64,000 bases of DNA. Origin: Desulfurococcales archaeon. Its GTDB lineage: Archaea > Thermoproteota > Thermoprotei_A > Sulfolobales > Acidilobaceae. The stretch's first letter is position 1. Every line of letters starts with the position of its first letter. Location: contig WAOT01000001.1 in the NCBI GenBank assembly GCA_015521115.1, positions 1-64,000 of the forward strand, given 5' to 3'. The notes under the pieces are model-generated. The model worked only from the letters and a program-made list of their open reading frames with translations. It had not been told where the DNA came from and made no database searches. Positions 34,118-42,865 of the stretch are shown piece by piece. The position numbers and the translations under genes are program-made.

Positions 34118-36244
34118 ATGGGGGGAGAGTGGAAGACATTCCATGTACCCGCCTTTTCCATACCCTACTCCAACCTTTATCTTACAGGTACCCTGAGGCT
34201 GAACAGTTTCCAGGCTAGGATCTACCACTCCCTGAAGAAGTCCGAAAACATAATCCTCACAGCTCCGACCGGTTCAGGGAAGACTCTAACGTTACTCCTC
34301 AACACAGAGCACAGCATATATCCGGGTAAAGGAGCCCTCGGCTTTGTCGCCCTCTACCCCAATAACGTTCTATTGGCCAACCAGATGAACACGGTTGAAG
34401 ACCTGGTCATGAACCATTTCGGCGGCGAGCTCGTATCAAGCACAAGCCTGTGCGACGGGAATATTTCAGAGAGTAATAGGAGATCTGTCAGGTGCATTGA
34501 GCCGCTCCGGGTCTACAAGGTCAATAAGGACATGGTTAGGGGGGCATCAAACCCCGTATGGCCTGACATTAACTATATCGCTTTGCTAGCACTATCCGGT
34601 AGGAGCATAATCTCGCCTGACGGCACCCCCAAAGGGGAAGTTGTCTACCGGCTAGCGGAGCACGTCTTAAATTTCCGGAGAGAGGGCGTGTATGTGATAG
34701 TATTCGCAACACCTGACACGTATCTTCTAATTAAGAGCGGTGCATACAGGAATCTAGAGGTTGTGGGTAAAGCGTTACATAATATCCTCCTAGCCCGTGC
34801 GAGGGGGGAGAAGTCTAAGGGCCTAGAGAATATCCTGAGGGTCACTGGCGTAGTGGCGAGGGAGAGGGTTAGCAGGCTGGTGGGCGTCTCCGAGAGGCTC
34901 CTCTCCCTCCCCCTCTTCGTAGACGAGTTCCACCTCTATAACCCTTACGAGGTTGACGCCCTCTATGCCGCCTTAGAACTGTTCAAGAGCCTACCAGACA
35001 CTGAGAACTACCCGGTAGTCTTCTCCTCCGCAACTCCGGCCGATGATATTCTAGAAGACCTCGGTTTTAAGGGCAGGTACGAGCGCGTGGACGCACAGAC
35101 TGTCAGAGGGTTGAAGGGTTTCGAGGTCAGGGGTGACACACTCATAACTGTGATCCCGGTTAACGTAAGAGGCAGAGGATTAGCAGCCTACTACGCCGCG
35201 GCCTCTCATCTACCAGACATAGTCCTTGAGGATCTCCTGGCAGAGATTAAGAGCGTCAAGAGAGGGCGCGCCCTTATAATACTTGAGAGGCTCTGGATGG
35301 TGGCCTATCTTGTCCAGAAGCTTGTGGATGAGGATATCAATGTTGAATGTATAGCTTCGATAGTGCCTGAAGGGGTCTGCAGGGAGGGAGCCCCTATCAT
35401 AGTAGGGAGCGAAGCCACGACCCAGGGGGTAAACTTGGGGAGGGTGATCTTAGGCGTTACTGCTGGAGTGTCTAGTGAGGACGTAGTGCAAAGAATTGGG
35501 AGGGTTGGGAGGAGGGGTGTTGACTCGCACATCTACCTAGTCCTCCCTGAGAGGGCGCTCGAGGGCGCTCCATCACCTGAGGAGACAGACTACACGGGAC
35601 TTGTGGAGTGGGTCAGGAGAGCATACCTCAATTATCCTAAGAGGAGGAGGGACATCTCACATCTTCTCCCAGAGAGGTATAGGGACGCCCGGAGGAAACT
35701 GATCACCACACTAGGCATTGTATCTACCGCTAGAGTCTCTGGCATGACGGGGTTACTCTCGAAGATCAAGCTGTCAGCTGACGAGGCGAGAAACCTATTA
35801 GAGTCTGTAGTGGGCCCCGCAGGTACAATGTCTAGGCTGATCCTCTTTAGGAGAACTGGCTTCCAGGTAAACTATGTTGTAGAGGGCTCTGGGGTCGAGG
35901 GTAGTACTAGCATAGGCCTGATCACGAGAAACTTCAGGGTAGCTGGTAGGGATAGCATGGGCCGCTTGGTAATAAGGCTTGAGAGGGACAGGAAGGAGAT
36001 CAATATTGTTGTCCACGGAGACCCCGAGACTTTTAGGTGGAGGTTCGTGGATCTCAAGATCCTCCTAGAACTCCTACAAGGCACAATGTTCGTGGGAGAG
36101 AATGTCGAGGTCAACCCTCCGGGCGGCTCGTTAGCATATGTGGTAAAAGCTGACGAAAAGCTCGCCGACTATCTGTCCCTGAGCGGAGAGGGTGCTAAGA
36201 TCGTCTCAGGGGGTGGCGAAACATATGTCGCCCTCTTTATATGA
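34118..36244 (+). CDS. cas3: Cas3' helicase of the type I-D system
   Basis: 708 residues. Superfamily 2 helicase motifs: TAPTGSGKT (48-56), motif II DEFH (269-272), SSATPAD (303-309), TTQGVNLGRVILG (444-456) and QRIGRVGRRG (458-467). There is no HD nuclease domain, which fits subtype I-D where the HD is in Cas10d. It unwinds target DNA after recognition by the effector complex. ATG 34118 abuts the csc1 stop. Confidence 0.92.
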   Translation: MGGEWKTFHVPAFSIPYSNLYLTGTLRLNSFQARIYHSLKKSENIILTAPTGSGKTLTLLLNTEHSIYPGKGALGFVALYPNNVLLANQMNTVEDLVMNHFGGELVSSTSLCDGNISESNRRSVRCIEPLRVYKVNKDMVRGASNPVWPDINYIALLALSGRSIISPDGTPKGEVVYRLAEHVLNFRREGVYVIVFATPDTYLLIKSGAYRNLEVVGKALHNILLARARGEKSKGLENILRVTGVVARERVSRLVGVSERLLSLPLFVDEFHLYNPYEVDALYAALELFKSLPDTENYPVVFSSATPADDILEDLGFKGRYERVDAQTVRGLKGFEVRGDTLITVIPVNVRGRGLAAYYAAASHLPDIVLEDLLAEIKSVKRGRALIILERLWMVAYLVQKLVDEDINVECIASIVPEGVCREGAPIIVGSEATTQGVNLGRVILGVTAGVSSEDVVQRIGRVGRRGVDSHIYLVLPERALEGAPSPEETDYTGLVEWVRRAYLNYPKRRRDISHLLPERYRDARRKLITTLGIVSTARVSGMTGLLSKIKLSADEARNLLESVVGPAGTMSRLILFRRTGFQVNYVVEGSGVEGSTSIGLITRNFRVAGRDSMGRLVIRLERDRKEINIVVHGDPETFRWRFVDLKILLELLQGTMFVGENVEVNPPGGSLAYVVKADEKLADYLSLSGEGAKIVSGGGETYVALFI

Positions 36245-36306
36245 GTCTCCCCTTTTCCACGCTATACGAGTTTCGTCGCATGCCCAGCCCGTGAGGTGTT
36301 CGAGGG

Positions 36307-36588
36307 GTGATTGTGATTGTCGCCTATGATATCGGGGAGGAGGAGCGGAGAGGTAAATTGCGGCGCTACCTCAGACGGCTGGGGCTGGCTATGGTTAACC
36401 GCTCCGTCTACGCAGGCCCCGGGACGTCGAGTACTGCTAAGCTCATCGCCGAGCGTGCCAGAGACCTTGTTAAGGACGGCGATTCGGTGTTCATTATCGT
36501 TGTTAGAGAGGACGAGTACCAGCGGGCACTCGTATTTGACGGCACGGATTTCTACGTCGTGCAGGAGAGAAGGTTCGAGGTACTCTAG
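36307..36588 (+). CDS. cas2: Cas2 adaptation protein
   Basis: 93 residues with the ferredoxin-like Cas2 fold: MIVIVAYDIGEEERRGKLRR contains the first-strand aspartate (D8), followed by YLRRLGLAMVNRSVYAGPG and SVFIIVVREDEYQRALVFDG. It pairs with Cas1 to integrate spacers. GTG 36307 follows GAGGTG at 36293-36298. The order cas2-cas4-cas1 is less common than cas4-cas1-cas2. Confidence 0.93.
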   Translation: MIVIVAYDIGEEERRGKLRRYLRRLGLAMVNRSVYAGPGTSSTAKLIAERARDLVKDGDSVFIIVVREDEYQRALVFDGTDFYVVQERRFEVL

Positions 36589-36589
36589 G

Positions 36590-37213
36590 ATGAACCTCCT
36601 AGGGTGGGCCATGCTCTGCCCAGCCGCCTCCCACCTCCTCTGGCACGGCTCGACCCCGAGGGAGACCCCTGAGTACCCCACCGCCCGGGAGCTCTCAGAG
36701 GCCCACAGCAAGCTCCTAGACCGTGTGGAGGAAGTGTTCTTTAATATACGTGGATGCTTGGACGTGAAGGCTAGGTTTAGAGAGGATCGGGATGCCGAGC
36801 AGACTATGCTTACAATATCGATAGCTAAGCGTGTGGACGATAATAAGACCGTTAATAAGACCGTGAGCCTCTGCGCCCGGGGCAGGGGAGACCTGATAGT
36901 GGTAGCTAGGGCTCGGCTGAGGGGGGAGTGGAGGCCTATAGTGTTCTATGTTGAAGCCGCTACCCGAGTTCACATTGCTAAGCCCCCTCAGACCCTGCTC
37001 AAAATGATAGCTGTCTACCAAAAGTATAGGCTCCCCACGGCCGGGCTCATCGTCTCCCCCGAGAAGATCGGGTATAGAGCCCTAAGACCCGACGATATCC
37101 TACAGGTAGAGAAGCTCCTCCTAAGGGAGAAGATCCCACCCGGCTTTAAAGGGCACCCAAACATGTGTAGCCTGTGCGAGCTCTCCCACGACTGTCCATG
37201 GCGTGGAATATAA
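36590..37213 (+). CDS. cas4: Cas4-family protein with a degenerate nuclease motif
   Basis: 207 residues starting at ATG 36590, one base after the cas2 stop; a longer frame overlapping cas2 is not needed. The iron-sulfur cysteines are all there: C10 near the N-terminus and C193, C196, C202 (MCSLCELSHDCPW). Of the RecB-like nuclease core, GRGD (98-101) and Q134 are visible, but the expected E-x-K reads VEAAT (E122, A124), so the catalytic lysine is missing at its usual place. Cas4 normally trims prespacers and helps choose the PAM. Activity of this one is doubtful or uses another lysine. Confidence 0.85.
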   Translation: MNLLGWAMLCPAASHLLWHGSTPRETPEYPTARELSEAHSKLLDRVEEVFFNIRGCLDVKARFREDRDAEQTMLTISIAKRVDDNKTVNKTVSLCARGRGDLIVVARARLRGEWRPIVFYVEAATRVHIAKPPQTLLKMIAVYQKYRLPTAGLIVSPEKIGYRALRPDDILQVEKLLLREKIPPGFKGHPNMCSLCELSHDCPWRGI

Positions 37214-37240
37214 CAAGCACCCCCCGAGGGTGACGGGGCG

Positions 37241-38206
37241 TTGAGAATACTCTTAGTCAGGGGCCCGGCAGTCCTAGGCCTTAAGGGGAGGAGCACGATT
37301 GTCGTCGAGACTAGGAGTGGGAGGTTTGAGAGGGCCATACGTGACGTCGAGGCGGTACTCATCGTGGGAAGGAGAGTCACTGTGAGCTCCGCTCTCCTAC
37401 CCGTTCTCGCACAACACAATGTACCCGTCGCCTTCCACTCTATGGACACTATAGCAATAGTTATGAACCCCGTGAGAATGCAGTACAACAACTACCGCAA
37501 ACTCCAGTACACCCTACCAAAGGTGAAGGCTCTAGAAATAGCTGCGATCTATATAGATGCGAAGCTCCAGGGCATGCATAATGTAGCTAAATACTACGGC
37601 GTGAACACGCCCCCGCCGAGACCTCCTCCGCCACCACTAGACGAGGAGGAGTATGAAAACCTCATAAGGACGTGGGAAGCGGCGGAGTCACAGCGCCTGT
37701 GGGGCTCAATAATAAGTGCCCTAAAGCCAGGGGTGCTCAGAGAGCTAAACAGCAGATACGGCTTCCACGGCCGAAGGCCAAGAAGTCCGGATCCCTTCAA
37801 CAAGACTCTAAGCCTAATGTACGCAGTCCTCTACTCCCTAGCGACTAGGGCTCTCATATCAGCAGGGCTAGACCCCACATACGGGTTCCTCCACAGGACA
37901 AGATACAGTACACCCCTAACATTCGATTACGTAGAGATGTTCAAACCTGTAGCAATCCACGCCACCATAAACATGATCAACAGTGACGGCCTACCCCACA
38001 TAGACAAAACAGGAAACCTGACAAGAACAGACACACAGAGAGCCTTCAAACACCTCTACAGCCTCCTAACACTGAGGAACAGGAGGACAGGGAAAACACC
38101 ATACCACCAGATAACAACAAAAGCGTTCTGCCTGGCAAGACACCTAGAAGGAAGGTGTACAAGGAGAAAACTAATAATAATATGGAACAGGAAGAACTAC
38201 AAGTGA
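37241..38206 (+). CDS. cas1: Cas1 integrase
   Basis: 321 residues. The metal-binding residues are in place: a glutamate in RTWEAAESQRLW (E146 or E149), His in TYGFLHRTRY (H218) and Glu in TFDYVEMFKP (E232). N-terminal beta domain ARNDs aside, the linker between domains carries an unusual proline run (PPPRPPPPPL, about 124-133). Cas1 with Cas2 inserts new spacers. TTG 37241 starts it, 27 bp after cas4. Immediately after its TGA the same frame stays open for another 55 codons with a TnpB-tail-like sequence. Confidence 0.94.
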   Translation: MRILLVRGPAVLGLKGRSTIVVETRSGRFERAIRDVEAVLIVGRRVTVSSALLPVLAQHNVPVAFHSMDTIAIVMNPVRMQYNNYRKLQYTLPKVKALEIAAIYIDAKLQGMHNVAKYYGVNTPPPRPPPPPLDEEEYENLIRTWEAAESQRLWGSIISALKPGVLRELNSRYGFHGRRPRSPDPFNKTLSLMYAVLYSLATRALISAGLDPTYGFLHRTRYSTPLTFDYVEMFKPVAIHATINMINSDGLPHIDKTGNLTRTDTQRAFKHLYSLLTLRNRRTGKTPYHQITTKAFCLARHLEGRCTRRKLIIIWNRKNYK

Positions 38207-38236
38207 CATGCAGCGAATAACACGGCAAAGAGTGAA

Positions 38237-38374
38237 ATGAGTCCCGTGGGGCTGGGGCTAAACGCGGGCCCAGAAAAGGATCCTAGAGGAGCCCAGGAAG
38301 TGCTTGAAGCCTTTACTGGGGTGATCGGTGAGCCCGCGGGGTCTGAGGTGCCAGCTCAGACCCAACCGTCATAA
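38237..38374 (+). pseudogene. Short remnant resembling a TnpB C-terminal tail
   Basis: From ATG 38237 a 45-codon frame runs MSPVGLGLNAGPEKDPRGAQ and ends near GSEVPAQTQPS at a TAA (38372-38374). Gly/Pro-rich low-complexity tails of this style are common at the ends of archaeal IS200/IS605 TnpB proteins, and the stop lies directly before a perfect hairpin (38375-38405), as at the right end of such elements. The frame is in phase with cas1, separated by its TGA. No zinc-ribbon or RuvC motif remains. Identification from pattern only. Confidence 0.4.
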
Positions 38375-38405
38375 GCACCCAGTCTTTTGATGCACTCCTG
38401 GGTGC
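38375..38405. repeat. Inverted repeat GCACCCAG-N15-CTGGGTGC
   Basis: Perfect 8-bp stem with a 15-base loop between the TnpB-like remnant and the surface-protein ATG (38413). It could be the right-end hairpin of an IS200/IS605-type relic, a terminator-like structure after cas1, or an operator for the next gene. Confidence 0.5.
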
Positions 38406-38412
38406 CTGTGTA

Positions 38413-40146
38413 ATGAGGCCTGTAGTTACCCTTATACTCTTATCCATTATAGCAGTCTCGGCTCTGACTGTGATAGTAAAGCCCTCTTACGGGTACAGCG
38501 GGGAGGACACCCTCTTCCTGAGCGCCCCTACCAACAGGACTAACACTCCGCCCATCGTGAAGGTCATATATCCAGTTTCAAACGTGTGGAGTGAAGACCC
38601 GATCACAGTGATCGTTAAGGTCTATGACCCCGACGGTGTCGCCAACGTGTCAGTCGGCCTACCAGGCCAGTATATGGAGCGCCTATTCCCCTGGGAGCCC
38701 CAGGAGAACCTGGGAGTGCTGGGGCCATGGATCAGTGGCTCCTGGAATACCACGCTGTATGAAGGTTCTATCTATGGGAGCGCTCTCTTCGAGATAGTTA
38801 ACCAGGGATTCAACCTGAGCTATGGGATAAAGATTGACACGGTTACGGCTAAACTAGTGGCTGAGGACTCCCAAGGCGCTACAACATCCATTAACCTCAC
38901 AATTAGATACCCAGATCATTCAAACCCCCCCGTCCTAATCTATTTTCCATTGAATGGGTCTCACCTCATACGGGGAGAAGGCTTCCAGTTCCATGGCGGT
39001 ATGCCCATCTACTACTGGCCATGCCCCATACTACGCCTGCCGCAGCTTGACGTGTACCCCTTCAACATGTCGTCATGCGGGATTCCCACAGTCTGGAACT
39101 CGACTATAACGGTGACCCTTGACGGGCGACCGCTGTTCCAGGATAGCGCCGATGACGGCCCTAAGGGTTGGATAATCATGCCAGGGCGTATATGGGTGGA
39201 GACACAAGACCTCGGAGCGGGTGCCCATAAGATCACGTTCACGAAGACCATTGAAACCCTAGGACTCACCTTCAGCGAGACATCGACGTTCTACATAGAA
39301 GACCCTGGAGATCCCGCTGTATATAAGGTCGCGAACAGTAGTGACGCTAGCGTTAAGGTAGCCCTAGAGAAGCCGAACGTGACAATCATAGGCTCCAAGA
39401 CGCGGGGTGAGGCGAAGATATGGGTATACAATAACACGCAGCCTCCAGGCAGCCCCCCACCCTATTATATAGTAGAGGGGCCCATACTCGTGGTGACTAA
39501 CAACTCCAACAGGCTCGGAGTCTTCCACCTGATCTTCCACCTAGACCCCGGCGAGCTCCAACAGCTCGGGATAAGGGTTCAGGATCTAGTGCCTCTAGCA
39601 TGGGACAGAGACCTAAACATATGGTACCCCAAGGGCAAATACAAGGTACACCCCGAGAATAACACGGTGGAGATGTGGACAAGCTACCCCTTCCTAGGGG
39701 GAGGCCTCTACATAGCTCTAACTTCAAAGACAACACCAGCAGTGCCCCCAACCGTGACAATACTAGCCCCAGAGCCTGGAGCAGTCCTCGAGAGCGGGAG
39801 CGTAACCCTGAAATGGGAGGCACATAAGGGGACAGCAGATATCACAGGGATAACCCTAACCATTGACGGCTCCCAGACAATAAACCTACCGCCGACCGCG
39901 ACGAGCTACAGTCTAAACCTACCGCCCGGAACCCACGAGATAACAATCCAAGTCGAAGACTCAGCAGGCCACAAAGACACCGCAACAACCACATTCACAA
40001 TAAAGAGCACAAGCCAAGAGGGGGGCACCAAAGAAAGAGTACACAACTGGAAAACCATAACCGCAGCTGCTGGAGGGCTAGCAGCGGCCGCAGCAGCAAT
40101 ATATATAGTACTACTAAAAACTGGAATCACTACAAGTACAAAATAA
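38413..40146 (+). CDS. Secreted, membrane-anchored surface protein with Ig-like domain
   Basis: 577 residues. N-terminal signal peptide MRPVVTLILLSIIAVSALTV, a long extracellular part with many N-x-S/T sequons (NRTN, NVS, NTT, NLS, NLT, NGS, NMS, NST, NSS, NVT, NNT), and a C-terminal helix AAGGLAAAAAAIYIVLL followed by a short tail. About residues 445-530 read as an Ig/PKD-type beta sandwich (TVTILAPEPGAVLESGSVTL, HEITIQVEDSAGHKDT). Probably a glycosylated cell-surface protein. It lies between cas1 and the CRISPR array; whether it belongs to the defence locus or is a bystander is open. Confidence 0.75.
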   Translation: MRPVVTLILLSIIAVSALTVIVKPSYGYSGEDTLFLSAPTNRTNTPPIVKVIYPVSNVWSEDPITVIVKVYDPDGVANVSVGLPGQYMERLFPWEPQENLGVLGPWISGSWNTTLYEGSIYGSALFEIVNQGFNLSYGIKIDTVTAKLVAEDSQGATTSINLTIRYPDHSNPPVLIYFPLNGSHLIRGEGFQFHGGMPIYYWPCPILRLPQLDVYPFNMSSCGIPTVWNSTITVTLDGRPLFQDSADDGPKGWIIMPGRIWVETQDLGAGAHKITFTKTIETLGLTFSETSTFYIEDPGDPAVYKVANSSDASVKVALEKPNVTIIGSKTRGEAKIWVYNNTQPPGSPPPYYIVEGPILVVTNNSNRLGVFHLIFHLDPGELQQLGIRVQDLVPLAWDRDLNIWYPKGKYKVHPENNTVEMWTSYPFLGGGLYIALTSKTTPAVPPTVTILAPEPGAVLESGSVTLKWEAHKGTADITGITLTIDGSQTINLPPTATSYSLNLPPGTHEITIQVEDSAGHKDTATTTFTIKSTSQEGGTKERVHNWKTITAAAGGLAAAAAAIYIVLLKTGITTSTK

Positions 40147-40180
40147 AACAGTGGTATACACAAGCCACCCACATCCGCTA

Positions 40181-42581
40181 TTCTAAGTTTTGCTTGTTTC
40201 AAACCTGCTACGCCCAAGTCTATACTCCATCTAACGCTCTTAGTTTTGCTTGTTTTAAACCTATTTATATTAATGCGTTCAGTATATAAGTTAATCCTCT
40301 TAGTTTTGCTTGTTTTGAACACCAAAGTGTATAACGCAACAACACACACATGGGACTCTTAGTTTTGCTTGTTTTGAACCGTCCATCGGTCACGTGTTAG
40401 CCGTGCTATCTTGTACCGGCTTAGCACCCACTCTTAGTTTTGCTTGTTTTGAACTGCCGGCCCCTGGCACGTCGGCCGTCTTAGTGCCGGTCTCCCCTCT
40501 TAGTTTTGCTTGTTTTGAACCACTATATGACCGACTTGGGCACCCATCTCCTCTTCCTCTTAGTTTTGCTTGTTTTGAACTTACAACATTAGCTGGCAGA
40601 GGATAGACAGCCTCTCTTAGTTTTGCTTGTTTTGAACTGAATGCTAAGTCTAAAACTCCCAACGGCTCTTCCTCTTAGTTTTGCTTGTTTTGAACCTAGG
40701 CTACTCGAGGCGTGTAGGGGTAGGGGGTGCTCTTAGTTTTGCTTGTTTTGAACGGACTAGCAAGAGCGAGCTGATACGGGCGGCGTTGCTCTTAGTTTTG
40801 CTTGTTTTGAACACGAAGGTGGTCTTCCCACTCTGCATATAGCCTCTTAGTTTTGCTTGTTTTAAACCGGGAAAATCCGGAACACTATTGACCCTGTCTC
40901 TTAGTTTTGCTTGTTTTGAACGGCCACTACTTGGCGTTGCCTTCGGCATTCTCCTATCTCTTAGTTTTGCTTGTTTTGAACGGGCCCTTGCATAATGAGC
41001 ACACGATAAAGCGGCTCTTAGTTTTGCTTGTTTTGAACTTGGTAATGACAATGTAACACTCAGGCTAATAGTCTCTTAGTTTTGCTTGTTTTGAACCCAA
41101 TCCTTGATGTATCGGTCATAAATCCAAGGCTCTCTTAGTTTTGCTTGTTTTGAACTTTCTGGTGGGATGAGGAGGAATCTGAGGACTCTTAGTTTTGCTT
41201 GTTTTGAACTTATTGTCTAGCTGCTTAACACCAACGTAATATACTCTCTTAGTTTTGCTTGTTTTGAACCTCTCGCTATCGTCTTTTATCTCATGATGAG
41301 CTCTTAGTTTTGCTTGTTTTGAACCAAGCAAGTATGCGTTAGTTTACAAGAGTGCTAACTCTTAGTTTTGCTTGTTTTGAACACCTGAGATTCAACCGGG
41401 CTGTGGTTGAGGACATACTTGCCAATGCCTCTTAGTTTTGCTTGTTTTGAACAGGGGGATTAAGCGGGTGGTGCAGGTCGAGCTCGACTCTTAGTTTTGC
41501 TTGTTTTGAACACAACAGCTCCCAGTTAGAGAACACATGGGCCACGCCTCTTAGTTTTGCTTGTTTTGAACATGGAGGAGGCTGACGGGTCTAAGACCGC
41601 GAAGGCTCTTAGTTTTGCTTGTTTTGAACTGTTTCCCCCACGAGAACACTCTCATTAAATTTACTCTTAGTTTTGCTTGTTTTGAACGGGAACCCTCTAC
41701 TTCGCGAGCGATGCCGACGCCATAAGCTCTTAGTTTTGCTTGTTTTGAACATGGAACCGTAGAGATAACGAAGACCGATGCTAACTCTTAGTTTTGCTTG
41801 TTTTGAACCGGTTCGTTAAGCGTGGACTAGCCCGTATATGCGCTCTTAGTTTTGCTTGTTTTGAACTTATCTTGTATCCGTGTATCGTGTAGGTGGCACT
41901 TGCTCTTAGTTTTGCTTGTTTTGAACTTCGGCCGGTTCATGGTATACGATAGCGGAGATAGGCTCTTAGTTTTGCTTGTTTTGAACCTTTACTATAGCAA
42001 TAGATTATATGGCCCAGTTGCTCTTAGTTTTGCTTGTTTTGAACTAGCACTACTATACCTAATGCATCGTTATCAATGTGATATCAACTCTTAGTTTTGC
42101 TTGTTTTGAACTAGTATAGTCTCTATACCTGCGTGTATCAGTTCTCCTCTTAGTTTTGCTTGTTTTGAACCTAGACTACCCGCCGTAGACGCCAACGAGC
42201 TTAAGACTCTTAGTTTTGCTTGTTTTGAACCTGAATTCGGCTTCACTCCCGGGGGAGCACTTGTACTCTTAGTTTTGCTTGTTTTGAACTTTGGCTAACG
42301 TTTTAAGCGGTTGGTTTAAAGGTCTCTTAGTTTTGCTTGTTTTGAACCAAGACGTGAGGAGGTACTGTCTCGATGTCAGAAGCTCTTAGTTTTGCTTGTT
42401 TTGAACCCGCCCGAAGAGTGGCCACCCAACCCGCCCCCAGGCTCTTAGTTTTGCTTGTTTTGAACTCACTAAACATTGAGACCGAGCCTATACCCCTTGA
42501 CTCTTAGTTTTGCTTGTTTTGAACAGGAAAAGAAGAGATGGGGGGAAGCTAAGCAGACTCTTAGTTTTGCTTGTTTTGAAC
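40181..42581 (-). CRISPR. CRISPR array, 41 repeats, 40 spacers
   Basis: Repeats are 24 bp; in plus orientation they begin CTCTTAGTTTTG and end CTTGTTTTGAAC. I count 41 copies from 40181-40204 to 42558-42581, with spacers mostly 30-45 bp (one about 51). The leftmost copy has four differences and the second one (TTTTAAAC); a copy at 40844 also ends TTTTAAAC; all copies on the right are identical. Degeneration at the left and the AT-rich promoter-bearing flank on the right put the leader at the right, so transcription should run leftward with repeat GTTCAAAACAAG...CTAAGAG. Against this, the plus-strand end GAAC resembles common handle sequences. It belongs to the type I-D cas genes 2 kb away. 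Confidence 0.97.
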
Positions 42582-42820
42582 TGCCTGGTTCTGTGTGTTT
42601 CTATGTCTTCGCCTGGCTTATAAACCCTTAGATCCCAGTACGAACACTATGGTAGGCAATTGTTTGCACCACCACCCGGTTTCGTACAAAAACATAAATA
42701 CCCCAAACACCCCCCATCAGCAACAACGGAAAAGAACACCACAAAACAACAACCCAATTCGTACAAAAACATATAAGGAACCCCTAATTTAAAAACGTTT
42801 CGGTTGCGGTTTGGTTCAAT
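42582..42820 (-). promoter_or_regulatory. Probable CRISPR leader with duplicated motif
   Basis: An AT-rich, A-run-rich region without a gene next to the uniform end of the array. The 16-bp sequence TTCGTACAAAAACATA occurs twice, at 42681-42696 and 42758-42773. On the minus strand each copy joins a TATA-like element (CCTTATATG and TATTTATG) to TTTTTGTACGAA, so the leader may carry a duplicated promoter or integration-anchoring site. Confidence 0.6.
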
Positions 42821-42830
42821 CCTTTATATT
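42821..42830 (+). promoter_or_regulatory. TATA box for the nucleotidyltransferase gene
   Basis: CCTTTATATT, predicting a transcript start near 42850. That excludes the upstream in-frame GTG 42833 as start and supports GTG 42866. Confidence 0.5.
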
Positions 42831-42865
42831 GTGTGTGTCTACTTTCTTGTCTGGGGTGTGGGAGT

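Noticed and set aside
36317-36589. Longer version of Cas4 overlapping cas2
   Set aside because: The extra N-terminus is a frame shadow of cas2; ATG 36590 has GAGGT upstream and gives the normal Cas4 N-terminal cysteine position.
41572-41605. Spacer sharing 16 identical bases with csc2 (GGAGGAGGCTGACGGG at 33261-33276)
   Set aside because: Identity stops after 16 bp, in a GC-rich Glu-Ala-Asp-Gly coding stretch; not enough for a self-targeting claim without a full match and PAM.
40390-42094. Several ORFs inside the large array on both strands
   Set aside because: They consist of repeated translations of the repeat (SKQAKLR or LSFACFE) and are artefacts of the array.
42833-42865. Upstream GTG start for the nucleotidyltransferase
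   Set aside because: It would lie only a few bases after the TATA box and before the expected transcript start.
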